This document shows positions 22,901-32,125 of a stretch of 43,164 nt of DNA, one piece after another. The stretch spans positions 1-43,164 of the forward strand of contig CAMOEW010000009.1 in NCBI GenBank assembly GCA_946612625.1. The letters are read 5' to 3'. The translations under genes and the position numbers were made by a program. The notes under the pieces are model-generated. The model was not told the origin of the DNA, did no database searches, and worked only from the letters and a program-made list of their open reading frames with translations. Source of the DNA: an uncultured Prevotella sp. GTDB lineage: Bacteria > Bacteroidota > Bacteroidia > Bacteroidales > Bacteroidaceae. Numbering within the stretch: position 1 is the stretch's first letter; each line of letters starts with the position of its first letter.

Positions 22901-24244
22901 ATGATGAATTGGCATACACTTATTTCCAACAAAAGGCTTGGCCAGGAGTACCGTCACGCAGAGCGTCACGATGACCGTTCAGAATTCAAGCGCGACTACG
23001 ACCGTCTGATATTCTCAGCTCCCTTCCGCCGTATGCAGAACAAGACTCAGGTGTTTCCGCTTCCCGGAAGTGTCTTTGTGCATAACCGCCTCACCCACTC
23101 CCTTGAAGTGGCTAGCGTGGGCATGTCGCTAGGCAACGACATCTCACGCCGACTGATAAAGGAGAAATATCCCGAACTGAAAGATTCGCTGTTTGAGGAA
23201 TGTGGTCAGATAGTAGCCACGGCATGCCTTGCCCACGATATGGGCAACCCGCCCTTCGGTCATTCCGGCGAAAAAGCCATCCAGACATTCTTCAGCGAGG
23301 GGCCGGGCGCCTTTCTTCAGAATAAGGTGTCGCCTGAGTTCTGGAGTGACATCACCCATTTTGAGGGTAATGCCAATGCATTTCGGCTTCTTACCCACCA
23401 GTTTCGCGGCCGGCGTGCCGGAGGTTTCGTAATGACGTACTCCATGCTGGCATCGATAGTGAAATATCCATGGGCATCGATGCTCGCCGGCGAGAAAGGC
23501 AAGTTCGGATTCTTCCAGTCAGAAGCTCACCTATACAAGCGTGTTGCCGATGAATTGGGCATTTTCTGTCTTTCCAAGGAAGGCGAGCCGCTACGCTTCG
23601 TCCGTCATCCATTAGTATATATGGTAGAGGCTGCCGACGATATTTGCTATGAGATAATGGACATCGAAGATGCCCACAAGCTGAAAATCCTATCGTTCGA
23701 CGAGACACGGGAACTACTTCTGGGCTTCTTCGACGAAAACGAGCGTTCCAACATCGAACGCCGCATAAAGGAAGAAGACCTTCGCGACGAGAACGAGCAG
23801 ATAGTATATATGCGTGCCTGCGCCGTAGGAACGCTTGAAACCAAGTGCGTGGAGGCATTCATCCAGCATGAAGAGGAAATACTCAATGGCACTTTCAACA
23901 GTAGCTTGGTCAAAGCTATGGCCACGGTTCAGAGAGAGGCATATAAGAAATGTGAGGCGGTATCAAAGGAACGAATCTATCGCAGTCACACAGTTCTCGA
24001 CGTGGAACTGTCTGGTTATAAAATTATGGAGACACTTATGGAGCAGATGATGGAAGCTATAATGCACAGCGACCGTTACTATAGCCGTCAGCTTATCGAC
24101 CGCGTGTCGAGCCAATACGACATCCGAAACGACGACCTTGAGACACGTGTTATGGCTGTTGTTGACTATATCAGCGGCATGACCGACGTTTATGCTCTCG
24201 ACGTTTATCAGAAGATTAACGGAATCTCACTTCCGATTGTGTAA
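22901..24244 (+). CDS. dgt: Deoxyguanosinetriphosphate triphosphohydrolase (HD domain)
   Basis: A 447-residue HD-superfamily enzyme that converts dGTP to deoxyguanosine and tripolyphosphate. The metal-binding His/Asp set is visible: His66 in NRLTHSLEV, His112-Asp113 in CLAHDMGNPPFGH, and an Asp in VEAADDICYEIMD. FSAPFRRMQNKTQVFPL near the start is a hallmark of the family. The frame stays open for 86 codons upstream, but that part overlaps dut antisense and precedes the minus-7 box at 22886, so the start is the tandem ATGATG at 22901/22904. It is divergent from dut and converges on glsB with 6 bases between stops. The length fits the long Dgt subgroup. Confidence 0.93.
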   Translation: MMNWHTLISNKRLGQEYRHAERHDDRSEFKRDYDRLIFSAPFRRMQNKTQVFPLPGSVFVHNRLTHSLEVASVGMSLGNDISRRLIKEKYPELKDSLFEECGQIVATACLAHDMGNPPFGHSGEKAIQTFFSEGPGAFLQNKVSPEFWSDITHFEGNANAFRLLTHQFRGRRAGGFVMTYSMLASIVKYPWASMLAGEKGKFGFFQSEAHLYKRVADELGIFCLSKEGEPLRFVRHPLVYMVEAADDICYEIMDIEDAHKLKILSFDETRELLLGFFDENERSNIERRIKEEDLRDENEQIVYMRACAVGTLETKCVEAFIQHEEEILNGTFNSSLVKAMATVQREAYKKCEAVSKERIYRSHTVLDVELSGYKIMETLMEQMMEAIMHSDRYYSRQLIDRVSSQYDIRNDDLETRVMAVVDYISGMTDVYALDVYQKINGISLPIV

Positions 24245-24250
24245 ACACAT

Positions 24251-25243
24251 TTATTCCTTAACCCTATATATCACCTTGTTCGCACCACTGGTAATCTTTA
24301 GGGCCTCGGGATGTTCCTTGATGTAAGTATCGATGTGGCGCACCCGCTTCTCCTGAAGGATTTCATCTACAGCAATCAGTATTCCTGTCTCCTCAACATC
24401 ACCGAAACCATAGTTAATGGCTGTACCGAACAGTTTCATCGTCGGGCTCAGATTCATGTAGGCATTCACCAATGGAGGGATGTTATATCCCAGCTTGCGC
24501 ACCTCCTGGTTCAATACCCTGTAGTCGTCACGGAAGTTGTCATGGCAGAAAATCTTTGCAAGTTCTTCGTCTGGAGTCTCGATAACAAGCGGTTTCATCG
24601 GGACGATGAGATTCTCCTTGTCGTCGAAATACTTCTTCAGGAAGTACAGAATCATATCTCTCCCCTTGCGTATGTAGCTCGGATACATTGTCATCTTGCC
24701 GAAGAAATACTTCACCTCGGGCTTTATCACCGTAAGCGCACCGAGGCCGTCCCAAAGATTGTCAAGAGCGAACAGGCTCTTTGCGCCCATCTTCGACGAC
24801 TGATAGGGCAACGACACCCATGAGCGCCCAAGCTCGATGGTATATGGCATATAGTCGTTGATGAATTTCTCGGAAAAACGGAACATGTGGCTCGTGGCAA
24901 GTTTGGGCTGGCCATTATCGTCAAGCTCCCAGTCGATGCCACACAGATAGCGATACCCCCCGATTATCTCCTTGGCTTCAGGATTCCACACAATAAGTTG
25001 CTTGTAACAATTGTCGCACGTATCAAACTCGTCGATGTCCATTGCCTTGCCGGTGCCGCCGCCAGCCTCACGGAAGGCGATTTCACGCAGACGGCCAATC
25101 TCTTTCATCACGTTTGGAGCGTTATGAGCCGTTACGATATATATCTCATTGGCACTCTTGTTGGTCATGCGTAGCTGCTTGTCGGGCGTCAGTTCACTCA
25201 TGAGCACATCAACGGGAATCGGGTCGATAATTTTCTGTTCCAT
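24251..25243 (-). CDS. glsB: Glycine N-acyltransferase, GNAT/OlsB-type (glycine lipid synthesis)
   Basis: A 330-residue acyltransferase of the ornithine-lipid/hemolysin-like GNAT family. MKEIGRLREIAFREAGGGTG, FDTCDNCYKQLIVW and IIGGYRYLCG are the conserved N-terminal blocks, and YTIELGRSWVSLPYQ is the central signature. It begins 16 bases after a PlsC-like acyltransferase gene. In Bacteroides thetaiotaomicron the same pair, GlsB and GlsA, makes glycine lipids: GlsB N-acylates glycine with a 3-hydroxy fatty acid and GlsA adds the second acyl chain. Assignment is by family and pair context; the amino acid could also be ornithine or serine-glycine. It acts at the cytoplasmic face of the inner membrane. 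Confidence 0.8.
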   Translation of the reverse strand: MEQKIIDPIPVDVLMSELTPDKQLRMTNKSANEIYIVTAHNAPNVMKEIGRLREIAFREAGGGTGKAMDIDEFDTCDNCYKQLIVWNPEAKEIIGGYRYLCGIDWELDDNGQPKLATSHMFRFSEKFINDYMPYTIELGRSWVSLPYQSSKMGAKSLFALDNLWDGLGALTVIKPEVKYFFGKMTMYPSYIRKGRDMILYFLKKYFDDKENLIVPMKPLVIETPDEELAKIFCHDNFRDDYRVLNQEVRKLGYNIPPLVNAYMNLSPTMKLFGTAINYGFGDVEETGILIAVDEILQEKRVRHIDTYIKEHPEALKITSGANKVIYRVKE

Positions 25244-25259
25244 CCTGTCTCTTTATTTT

Positions 25260-26087
25260 TTACTTCAATTCATATACTTTGTCTTCTACGAACCTTGCCC
25301 ATTCCATCGGTGTTTTCGTCGCATCAAAAGTCTGCCAAGGGATAGGTTTTCCTATGTGTACCGTGAATTTTTTGTGAACGTTCTTATACATTTCGTCAAC
25401 CAGAAAGAGCATTGCGAGATTGAAGTTCAGGCAACGGTCGGAGAAATTCGACAGACGGTAGAAAAAGTCGGAGTTTCTACCGCTAAAATGTATCGGAACA
25501 ATATCGCGCTTGTATTCAACACTCTTCGTCACAAACGTCTTGCTCCACGGAATATCACGAATCACACCGTTACGCTTTCTGCTACAGATGCCTGCCGGAA
25601 ACATCAGAATATGGTTTTTGCTTTCGAATCCGGCCTTCACCATTGCCGGAAAGTCGCGGCTCTGCCTGCCTGTCTTGTTGATGGGAATACACATGGGTGC
25701 CAGTCCCGGAAGATTCATCAGCAGGTCGTTCACCAAATAGCGGAACCGTCCGTTGTAATGCCTGCCAATGATTGCGCCTAAGGCAACGCCGTCGGCTCCT
25801 CCGAGGGGGTGGTTGCTCACAAAGGTATATTGCCGTCCGTCGTCTGCATCGGGCAGATTCTCAAACCCGTGAATGTCCAGTGTCATATCAAGATAGCTAA
25901 CACATGCTTCGAGCCACTCAGTACCCACCTTATCACGGTGTTCCCAAATAAACGCATTCACCTGATCTTGATGAATAAGACGTTTCAGGTATGACACAAC
26001 GAATGCCGGCACGTATCTTGCCTTCGCTCCCATTCTCTCGTAAAGCAACCTGTCAAGGTCGATTGTTTTCTCCGTAATCTGAACCAT
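25260..26087 (-). CDS. glsA: Lysophospholipid-acyltransferase-like O-acyltransferase (glycine lipid synthesis)
   Basis: A 275-residue PlsC-superfamily enzyme. The acyl-transfer motif reads SNHPLGGADG with His93 and Asp99, so five residues separate them where the textbook motif has four. I recall this as usual for the hemolysin-like branch that works with GlsB/OlsB. FPAGICSRKRNG stands where others have FPEGTRS, and MCIPINK is the block III equivalent. An earlier in-frame ATG at 26111 coincides with the predicted transcription start from the minus-7 box at 26123-26116, so the ATG at 26087 is chosen. Proposed role: O-acylation of the N-acyl amino acid made by GlsB, giving a two-chain aminolipid of the envelope. 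Confidence 0.8.
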   Translation of the reverse strand: MVQITEKTIDLDRLLYERMGAKARYVPAFVVSYLKRLIHQDQVNAFIWEHRDKVGTEWLEACVSYLDMTLDIHGFENLPDADDGRQYTFVSNHPLGGADGVALGAIIGRHYNGRFRYLVNDLLMNLPGLAPMCIPINKTGRQSRDFPAMVKAGFESKNHILMFPAGICSRKRNGVIRDIPWSKTFVTKSVEYKRDIVPIHFSGRNSDFFYRLSNFSDRCLNFNLAMLFLVDEMYKNVHKKFTVHIGKPIPWQTFDATKTPMEWARFVEDKVYELK

Positions 26088-26115
26088 GCTTATCTTACTG
26101 CGCACAAACAACGTG

Positions 26116-26123
26116 CAAAGTTA
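26116..26123 (-). promoter_or_regulatory. Predicted promoter minus-7 box for glsA-glsB
   Basis: Minus strand reads TAACTTTG. About 24 bases of leader would precede the ATG at 26087. The minus-33 position reads TTGG after a 19-base spacer, a partial match. Confidence 0.6.
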
Positions 26124-26195
26124 ACACTTTTGTTTGTATTACCAACATTTTTTCGCAAAAAATTTATTAAGACTCAAATTTTTATTCTTCATTGT

Positions 26196-26400
26196 CATTT
26201 CCGCAATTTCAGAATTCCTGTCGCTCCGGACTACGGCATTTCTGCGATTTCAGGATTATCGTCGTTCCTGACGACAGCATTTCCGCAGTTTCAGAATTCC
26301 CGTCGTTCCTGACGACAGCATTTCCGCAGTTTCAGAATTCCCGTCGCTCCGAACGACAGCATTTCCGCAGTTTCAGAATTACCATTGTTCCGAACGACAG
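26196..26400. repeat. 41-bp tandem repeat array, five units plus a degenerate sixth, hairpin-forming
   Basis: Units begin at 26196, 26237, 26278, 26319 and 26360, each exactly 41 bases. Each opens with CATTTCYGC and, except the first, closes with ACGACAG. A sixth, degenerate copy starts at 26401 (CATTTCCACA). Units two and three contain a perfect 5-bp inverted repeat GTCGT-TCCTG-ACGAC (26261-26275, 26302-26316). Unit four keeps four pairs. Unit five has GTTC-C-GAAC instead. The sixth has CGGACA-TAT-TGTCCG (26418-26432). It fills most of the 450-base gap between the divergent glsA and mraZ. Although one frame stays open, a 41-base period cannot keep a reading frame from unit to unit, so a coding role is unlikely. 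There are no spacers, so it is not CRISPR. Confidence 0.9.
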
Positions 26401-26490
26401 CATTTCCACAATTCAAGCGGACATATTGTCCGGATTCTAAATCATATTTATTTACATACCACACTTCGTTTGCATTTATTAACTAAAAAA

Positions 26491-26511
26491 GTGGGGGAAA
26501 GTGGGGGAAAG
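26491..26511 (+). promoter_or_regulatory. MraZ operator: two 10-bp direct repeats
   Basis: GTGGGGGAAA occurs twice in direct succession (26491-26500, 26501-26510). This gives two TGGGN boxes at a 10-base pitch, with 5-base spacers, the arrangement known to bind the MraZ ring in other bacteria. The repeats lie about 16-37 bases before the mraZ minus-7 box, covering the minus-33 region, so binding should block transcription of the dcw cluster. Confidence 0.8.
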
Positions 26512-26527
26512 TTTCATGCTTTTTTTA

Positions 26528-26535
26528 TAATTTTG
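26528..26535 (+). promoter_or_regulatory. Predicted promoter minus-7 box for mraZ and the dcw cluster
   Basis: Reads TAATTTTG, 29 bases before the mraZ ATG. No TTTG minus-33 is seen; its place is taken by the MraZ repeats. Confidence 0.65.
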
Positions 26536-26564
26536 CAGCGAAGTATCTATAGACAGATGTACGT

Positions 26565-27008
26565 ATGCGATTTTTAGGCAACATAGAGGCTAAAACCGAT
26601 GCCAAGGGAAGAGCATTTCTTCCGGCGGCGTTCCGCAAGGTGCTACAGGCATCTGGCGAGGAACGGCTGGTGATGCGCAAAGACGTTTTCAAGAATTGTC
26701 TTGTGCTTTTCCCGGAATCGGTATGGAACGACCGACTGAGCCAGCTGACATCGCGCCTCAGCCAGTGGAACGAGCGCCATCAGGCAGTCATACGTCAGTT
26801 TGTGTCAGAGGCAGAAGAGATAACCCTCGACAGTAATGGCCGTTTTCTCATATCGAAACGTTATCTGAAAATGTGCGACATTGAACAAGACATAAAATTC
26901 ATCGGCATGGACGATGCCATAGAGATATGGAGCAACAAGAAGATAGAAGAGTCGAAGATGGCTCCCGAGGAGTTTAAGGCAGCTCTTGAGGAGCTGATGA
27001 GCGAATGA
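26565..27008 (+). CDS. mraZ: Transcriptional regulator MraZ
   Basis: A 147-residue DNA-binding protein with two AbrB-like half domains. The paired signatures DAKGR (residues 12-16) and DSNGR (near 90) are the DxxxR motifs that grip TGGGN repeats. MraZ forms an octameric or dodecameric ring that binds its own promoter, and here a two-box operator sits 54 bases upstream of the ATG. It is the first gene of the dcw cluster and probably controls it by autorepression. The start MRFLGNIEAK matches the family N-terminus. The next gene follows after 31 bases. Confidence 0.95.
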   Translation: MRFLGNIEAKTDAKGRAFLPAAFRKVLQASGEERLVMRKDVFKNCLVLFPESVWNDRLSQLTSRLSQWNERHQAVIRQFVSEAEEITLDSNGRFLISKRYLKMCDIEQDIKFIGMDDAIEIWSNKKIEESKMAPEEFKAALEELMSE

Positions 27009-27039
27009 AGAGCCGTAAATTGAGGAATGCAGTAAAAGG

Positions 27040-27957
27040 ATGACGGAAGAACAATATCACATACCGGTACTTTTAAAGGAAAGCGTTGACGGACTAAACA
27101 TCCGGCATGGCGGCATATATGCCGACGTAACGTTTGGCGGAGGCGGCCACAGCAGAGAGATACTCAGGAGGATGGACGACAGCAACCGTCTATACAGCTT
27201 CGACCAAGATGCCGACGCAGAAAAAAATATCGTCAACGATGATAGATTTACATTTGTAAGAAGCAACTTTAGATATATAAAGAACTGGATGCGCTACTAC
27301 GGTGTTGAACGCATTGACGGTCTGCTGGCAGACCTCGGCGTCAGCTCACACCATTTTGACGACGAGACACGTGGATTCTCCTTCCGCTTCGATGCTCCAC
27401 TCGACATGCGGATGAACAAACGTGGAGGGACTACGGCTGCCGACATCGTAAACGACTACGACGAGTCGCGAATAGCCGACATATTGTATCTCTACGGCGA
27501 GCTTACGCAGGCACGCCGAATAGCTGCGGCAATAGTAAAGGCTCGGCAAAAGGAGCGAATAGCAACGACAGGCGAGCTGATGAGCATTGCAGAGCCGCTG
27601 ATACAGCACAACAGAGAGAAAAAAGACCTGGCAAAGCTTTTCCAGGCACTGCGAATAGAAGTGAATCATGAGATGGATGCGCTGCGCGATATGCTCCGGG
27701 GAGCCACAGAGTTGCTAAGCACCGGAGGTCGTCTAAGTGTGATAACATACCACTCACTCGAAGACCGAATCGTGAAAAACGTGATGAAGACAGGCAATGC
27801 AGAGGGTAAGGTTAGCCAGGACTTCTTCGGACGCTTCGAGACACCATTCAGGCTTATCAACAACAAAGTAATCACACCCGATGAGACGGAGCGAAAGAAC
27901 AACCCGCGAAGTCGAAGTGCAAAGCTGAGAATTGCAGAATTAAGAGCAGAAATATGA
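27040..27957 (+). CDS. rsmH: 16S rRNA (cytosine-1402-N4)-methyltransferase
   Basis: A 305-residue SAM-dependent enzyme (formerly MraW) that N4-methylates C1402 in the decoding centre of 16S rRNA. HIPVLLKESVDGL, ADVTFGGGGHSREIL (SAM-binding loop), DGLLADLGVSSHHFDDETRG, PLDMRMN and the C-terminal SYHSLEDRIVKN-type block (ITYHSLEDRIVK) and NPRSRSAKLR are the family's consecutive blocks. The C-terminus overlaps the next gene by an ATGA (27954-27957). Position two of the dcw cluster is conserved across bacteria. Confidence 0.96.
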   Translation: MTEEQYHIPVLLKESVDGLNIRHGGIYADVTFGGGGHSREILRRMDDSNRLYSFDQDADAEKNIVNDDRFTFVRSNFRYIKNWMRYYGVERIDGLLADLGVSSHHFDDETRGFSFRFDAPLDMRMNKRGGTTAADIVNDYDESRIADILYLYGELTQARRIAAAIVKARQKERIATTGELMSIAEPLIQHNREKKDLAKLFQALRIEVNHEMDALRDMLRGATELLSTGGRLSVITYHSLEDRIVKNVMKTGNAEGKVSQDFFGRFETPFRLINNKVITPDETERKNNPRSRSAKLRIAELRAEI

Positions 27958-28430
27958 ATAATACAGATGAGGTAAAAGACCAAGAAAAGACAGCTGCTCA
28001 AGCCGCAGACACCACCTTAGGCGAGGAGATGAAAGCGACCAAGGAGAAAGTGGCTGCCAAAATCAAGCAGATAAAGGAGGGCGTGAGCGAAGACGACCCC
28101 CATCCATCGTCGAGTCTGACATTGCGCAAGATACTCGGCGGCGACATCCTCACCGCCCAGATGGTACGTTCGCAGATATGGCTCATCGTAATCATCGTGA
28201 TATTCTCGACGATTTACGTAGCCTTCAGATACCAGTGTCAGCAGGATCTGATACAGATAGACAAAATGGAAGAGACGCTGAAGGATGCCAAGTACCGTGC
28301 GCTGTCGAGCTCGAGCTCACTGACCGAGCGGTGCCGCGAGAGCCACGTGCTCGAAATGCTGAAGCAAAACAAGGACTCGCTGCTCCACATGCCGGACCAG
28401 CCACCTTATATAATAGGAGAAGAAAATTGA
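27954..28430 (+). CDS. ftsL: FtsL-like cell division protein
   Basis: A 158-residue bitopic membrane protein. A long charged cytoplasmic N-terminus (residues 1-72) precedes one membrane helix (about 74-91, IWLIVIIVIFSTIYVAF). A short periplasmic helix with heptad-like leucines follows (about 96-142). Sequence similarity to proteobacterial FtsL is negligible, as usual; the call rests on size, topology and the invariant slot between rsmH and ftsI. FtsL pairs with FtsB and binds FtsQ to activate FtsWI. The extended N-terminus is typical of Bacteroidota. The start overlaps rsmH (ATGA), and ftsI begins 15 bases after the stop. Confidence 0.82.
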   Translation: MNNTDEVKDQEKTAAQAADTTLGEEMKATKEKVAAKIKQIKEGVSEDDPHPSSSLTLRKILGGDILTAQMVRSQIWLIVIIVIFSTIYVAFRYQCQQDLIQIDKMEETLKDAKYRALSSSSSLTERCRESHVLEMLKQNKDSLLHMPDQPPYIIGEEN

Positions 28431-28445
28431 GAGTAGGGATTTGAG

Positions 28446-30626
28446 ATGAGCAAATTTAACAATGACAAGGTAATGCCGCGATTCTTTGCGATTTCGGTGG
28501 TGCTGACAATTATCGGCACCATCATAATCGGCAAGGCTCTCTACATCATGACCACGCAGAAAGACTACTGGACGCAGGTCGCCGACCGTCTGAAGCGCGA
28601 CAGCGTAAGCGTAAAGCCCAAGCGCGGAAATATTCTCAGCTGCGACGGACAGCTACTGGCCAGCTCGCTGCCGGAGTACAAGGTGTTTCTCGACTACAAG
28701 TCTGGCGACCCCACCGACACCGTGTGGAAACGGAAGAAAGACTCCATCTGGAACGAAAAAATCGACAGCACATGCATGATGCTGCACAACATATTCCCAT
28801 CGAAAACGGCAGAAGAATTCAAGGCACACCTCAACCTCGGAAAGGCAAAGGGGGCACGCCACTGGGCTATCTGGCGCCGCCGAATCGACTACAACACCTT
28901 CTGCAAGGTGAGAAACCTGCCGTTCTTCAATCTACCCAAAAACAAATGCGGATTCCATTGGGAAGAATTCAACTCACGACGTCATCCCTACGGTTCACTG
29001 GCAAAGCGTACCGTTGGCGACCTGTTCGGTGAGAAAGACTCGGCACGTTACGGGCTTGAGCTGGCATACGACTCAATACTGCGGGGAAACAACGGTATCA
29101 CTCACCGCCGCAAGATACTCAACAAATACATGGACATACCGGTAACGCCACCTATCGATGGAGCCGACATTGTTACCACTATCGACGTGAACATGCAGGA
29201 CCTTGCCGAACGCGCCGTTCTCAACGAGCTTAAGGAAATCAACGGCGAGATGGGTGTTGCAATACTGATGGAGGTGAAGACGGGCGACATCAAGGCAATC
29301 GTAAATATGGCACGGGCCGACGACGGCGAATACTATGAGATGATGAACAACGCCGTCAGCTACCGCTGCGAGCCGGGATCGGTGTTCAAGGTGGCATCAT
29401 TCCTCGTGGCTCTCGACGACGGTGTGGTGCCGACCAGTCCCGATACGAGCTTCGTAATACACACCGGATGCGGAATCATGCAGATGCATGGTCGCGACAT
29501 GAAAGACCACAACTGGCGTCGCGGCGGCTATGGCGACATCAACATGGCACGCGCATTGGAAGTAAGCTCGAACATCGGCGTGAGCTACGTAATCGACAAG
29601 TTCTATGCCGCCAAACCCGAGAAATACGTGGAAGGCCTGAGGCGCGTAGGAATCGCCGAAGACCTGAAAATCCCCATCGTGGGTTACGCCAAGCCTATCG
29701 TGCGCTCTCCAAAAGGTGCCGACGGCAAGCCGAACCCCACGTGGTACAAGACCACACTGCCATGGATGAGCATCGGCTATGAGACGCAGATTCCGCCTAT
29801 CAACACCGTCACTTTCTACAATGCCATTGCCAACAATGGCGTGATGGTGCGTCCGCGATTCGTGAAGAAAATCATAAAGAACGGCGAAACCATCAGGGAG
29901 TTTCCTGTTGAGATTGTAAAGGAGAGGATAGCAAAGCCATCGACCATAAAGACCATGCAGACGATTCTCAGGCATGTGGTAAGCCAGGGATTAGGAAAGA
30001 AAGCAGGTTCACAGTCGTTTCAGGTATCAGGCAAGACAGGTACTGCACAGGTGTCGCAGGGTAAAGAAGGCTACAAGAGCGGCATTACAAAATACTGGCT
30101 CAGCTTTGCAGGATACTTTCCCTCCGATGCGCCACGCTACTCGTGCATCGTATGTCTGAAGAAATCTAATCTGCCGGCATCCGGCGGCAGCATGAGCGGC
30201 AAGGTGTTCCATCACATCTCTGAGGGAGTAATGGCACAGTTGCTCAAACTGCGCGTAGAAGATGCGCGCGACTCGCTCTCGGTGTTCATTCCCGACGTAA
30301 AGAACGGCAACATGATGGCCGCCGACTACGTGCTCACACATCTCGGCATCAAGTCAGACCCGAAATGGAGTGGTTCCTACTCTGAAAGCAATCCTATCTG
30401 GGGCACTGCCGCAAGTAGTACAAACGAGGTTGACCTTTTTAAGATGACAACCTATAAGAACATCACCCCCGACGTGACGGGCATGGGAGCACGCGATGCG
30501 GTGTTCATGCTCGAAAGCCGCGGGCTGAAGGTTAGGATTTCGGGCAGAGGCAAGGTGATCCGCCAGAGTTATCCAGCAGGAAAACAGATAAAACGTGGCG
30601 ACCTCTGCACGCTTGAGTTGCAATAA
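28446..30626 (+). CDS. ftsI: Septal peptidoglycan transpeptidase (PBP3) with C-terminal PASTA domain
   Basis: A 726-residue class B penicillin-binding protein with an N-terminal membrane anchor (about residues 12-34), a dimerisation/pedestal region and a transpeptidase domain. The active-site motifs are clear: PGSVFK with Ser312 and Lys315, SSN near 375, and KTG at 530-532. The last about 60 residues ([20 protein letters not shown] onward) form a PASTA domain, absent from E. coli FtsI but usual in Bacteroidota. It forms the septal synthase with FtsW and is a beta-lactam target. It is flanked by ftsL and murE. Confidence 0.95.
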   Translation: MSKFNNDKVMPRFFAISVVLTIIGTIIIGKALYIMTTQKDYWTQVADRLKRDSVSVKPKRGNILSCDGQLLASSLPEYKVFLDYKSGDPTDTVWKRKKDSIWNEKIDSTCMMLHNIFPSKTAEEFKAHLNLGKAKGARHWAIWRRRIDYNTFCKVRNLPFFNLPKNKCGFHWEEFNSRRHPYGSLAKRTVGDLFGEKDSARYGLELAYDSILRGNNGITHRRKILNKYMDIPVTPPIDGADIVTTIDVNMQDLAERAVLNELKEINGEMGVAILMEVKTGDIKAIVNMARADDGEYYEMMNNAVSYRCEPGSVFKVASFLVALDDGVVPTSPDTSFVIHTGCGIMQMHGRDMKDHNWRRGGYGDINMARALEVSSNIGVSYVIDKFYAAKPEKYVEGLRRVGIAEDLKIPIVGYAKPIVRSPKGADGKPNPTWYKTTLPWMSIGYETQIPPINTVTFYNAIANNGVMVRPRFVKKIIKNGETIREFPVEIVKERIAKPSTIKTMQTILRHVVSQGLGKKAGSQSFQVSGKTGTAQVSQGKEGYKSGITKYWLSFAGYFPSDAPRYSCIVCLKKSNLPASGGSMSGKVFHHISEGVMAQLLKLRVEDARDSLSVFIPDVKNGNMMAADYVLTHLGIKSDPKWSGSYSESNPIWGTAASSTNEVDLFKMTTYKNITPDVTGMGARDAVFMLESRGLKVRISGRGKVIRQSYPAGKQIKRGDLCTLELQ

Positions 30627-30646
30627 ATAATAAAAAACATTCATAT

Positions 30647-32098
30647 ATGAGACTCATCAAGTTACTCGAAGGCATTAAAGTCGTAAAGACCATTGGCAAT
30701 ACCGATGTCGAAGTGTGTGGAGTGAACATCGACTCACGCCACATCGATACGGGACATCTGTTCATAGCAATGAAAGGAACGCAAGTGGATGGACACAGAT
30801 TCATAGCAAAGGCCATTGAACAAGGCGCTGCAGCAGTAATCTGCGAAGATCTGCCAGAGGAGACTGTCGAAGGAGTAGCCTACGTCCAGGTAGCATCATG
30901 CGAAAACTGCGTGGGCAAGGTGGCAACAGCTTTCTACGGTAATCCGTCGCTCAAGCTGAAGCTTGTGGGTGTGACAGGCACCAACGGCAAAACCACAATC
31001 GCCACATTATTATATAATATGTTCCGCAAGATGGGTCACAAGGCAGGCCTGCTCTCAACCGTATGCAACTACATCGAGGACGAAGTTATCCCAGCATCGC
31101 ACACCACCCCCGACCCTATCGAGCTGAACCAGTTGCTTGCACGAATGGTTGACGCCGGATGCGAGTATGTGTTCATGGAATGCTCAAGCCATGCCATTGC
31201 TCAGAAGCGCATCGGTGGACTGAAGTTTGCAGGAGGCATTTTCACAAACCTCACTCGCGACCATCTCGACTACCATAAGACCTTCGAGAACTACCGCGAC
31301 GCAAAGAAAGCGTTCTTCGACAGCCTCGACAAAGAAGCCTTCGCAATCACAAATGCCGATGACAAGAATGGCATGGTAATGGTGCAGAACTGCAAGGCGA
31401 AGGTCAAGACATACTCCATGCGTTCGCAGGCCGACTTCAAGGCAAAGATTATCGAATATCACTTCGCCGGAATGTATCTCGACATGTGTGGACATGAGGT
31501 GGGAGTGCAGTTCATCGGAAAGTTCAACGTGAGCAATTTGCTTGCCGTCTATGGCGCAGCGGTGATGCTCGGCAAACAGCCCGACGACATACTCTTAGTA
31601 ATGAGCACTCTGAAAAGCGTCAACGGACGACTGGAACCCATACAGTCAGCCGACGGGATTACAGCCATCATAGACTATGCCCACACTCCCGATGCACTGG
31701 AGAACGTGCTAAATGCCATACACGAGGTGCTCGACGGACGTGGGCACGTTATCACCGTCTGCGGTGCTGGCGGCAACCGCGACAAGGGCAAGCGTCCGCT
31801 GATGGCACAGGAGGCTGTGAAACAAAGCGACAAGGTGATTATCACCTCCGACAATCCACGCTTCGAGGAGCCGCAAGACATCATCAACGACATGCTCGCC
31901 GGTCTCGACGACAAACAGATGAAGAAAGTGGTGAGCATCACCGACCGCCGCGAAGCCATCCGCACGGCATGTATGATGGCGCAGAAAGGCGACGTGATAC
32001 TCATAGCCGGAAAGGGGCACGAAGACTATCAGGAGATAAAAGGCGTGAAGCATCACTTCGACGACCATGAAGTGGTAAGGGAATGCTTTGGAAATTAA
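30647..32098 (+). CDS. murE: UDP-MurNAc-L-Ala-D-Glu--meso-DAP ligase
   Basis: A 483-residue ATP-dependent Mur ligase that adds the third amino acid of the stem peptide. The ATP loop [16 protein letters not shown] is near residues 103-120, and [22 protein letters not shown] and [17 protein letters not shown] blocks ([15 protein letters not shown]) follow. The C-terminal specificity motif is DNPR (402-405), the form that recognises meso-diaminopimelate rather than lysine. The peptidoglycan should therefore be DAP-type, as expected for Bacteroidota. The gene lies 20 bases after ftsI and 27 bases before mraY. Confidence 0.96.
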   Translation: MRLIKLLEGIKVVKTIGNTDVEVCGVNIDSRHIDTGHLFIAMKGTQVDGHRFIAKAIEQGAAAVICEDLPEETVEGVAYVQVASCENCVGKVATAFYGNPSLKLKLVGVTGTNGKTTIATLLYNMFRKMGHKAGLLSTVCNYIEDEVIPASHTTPDPIELNQLLARMVDAGCEYVFMECSSHAIAQKRIGGLKFAGGIFTNLTRDHLDYHKTFENYRDAKKAFFDSLDKEAFAITNADDKNGMVMVQNCKAKVKTYSMRSQADFKAKIIEYHFAGMYLDMCGHEVGVQFIGKFNVSNLLAVYGAAVMLGKQPDDILLVMSTLKSVNGRLEPIQSADGITAIIDYAHTPDALENVLNAIHEVLDGRGHVITVCGAGGNRDKGKRPLMAQEAVKQSDKVIITSDNPRFEEPQDIINDMLAGLDDKQMKKVVSITDRREAIRTACMMAQKGDVILIAGKGHEDYQEIKGVKHHFDDHEVVRECFGN

Positions 32099-32125
32099 GA
32101 GTGAAGAATTAAGAGTTAAGAAATT

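Noticed and set aside
26196..26437. CRISPR array
   Set aside because: Units are contiguous with no unique spacers and no cas genes are near.
26192..26440. Open frame of 82 residues through the 41-bp repeats
   Set aside because: The period is not a multiple of three, so each unit is read in a new frame; the product has no known features and no promoter points at it. The open frame is explained by low stop content of the repeat.
32099..32125. Short GAATTAAGAGTTAAG-like spacer repeated in some intergenic gaps
   Set aside because: Such A/T/G-rich spacers recur in Bacteroidota intergenic DNA and here are too short and imperfect to call as an element.
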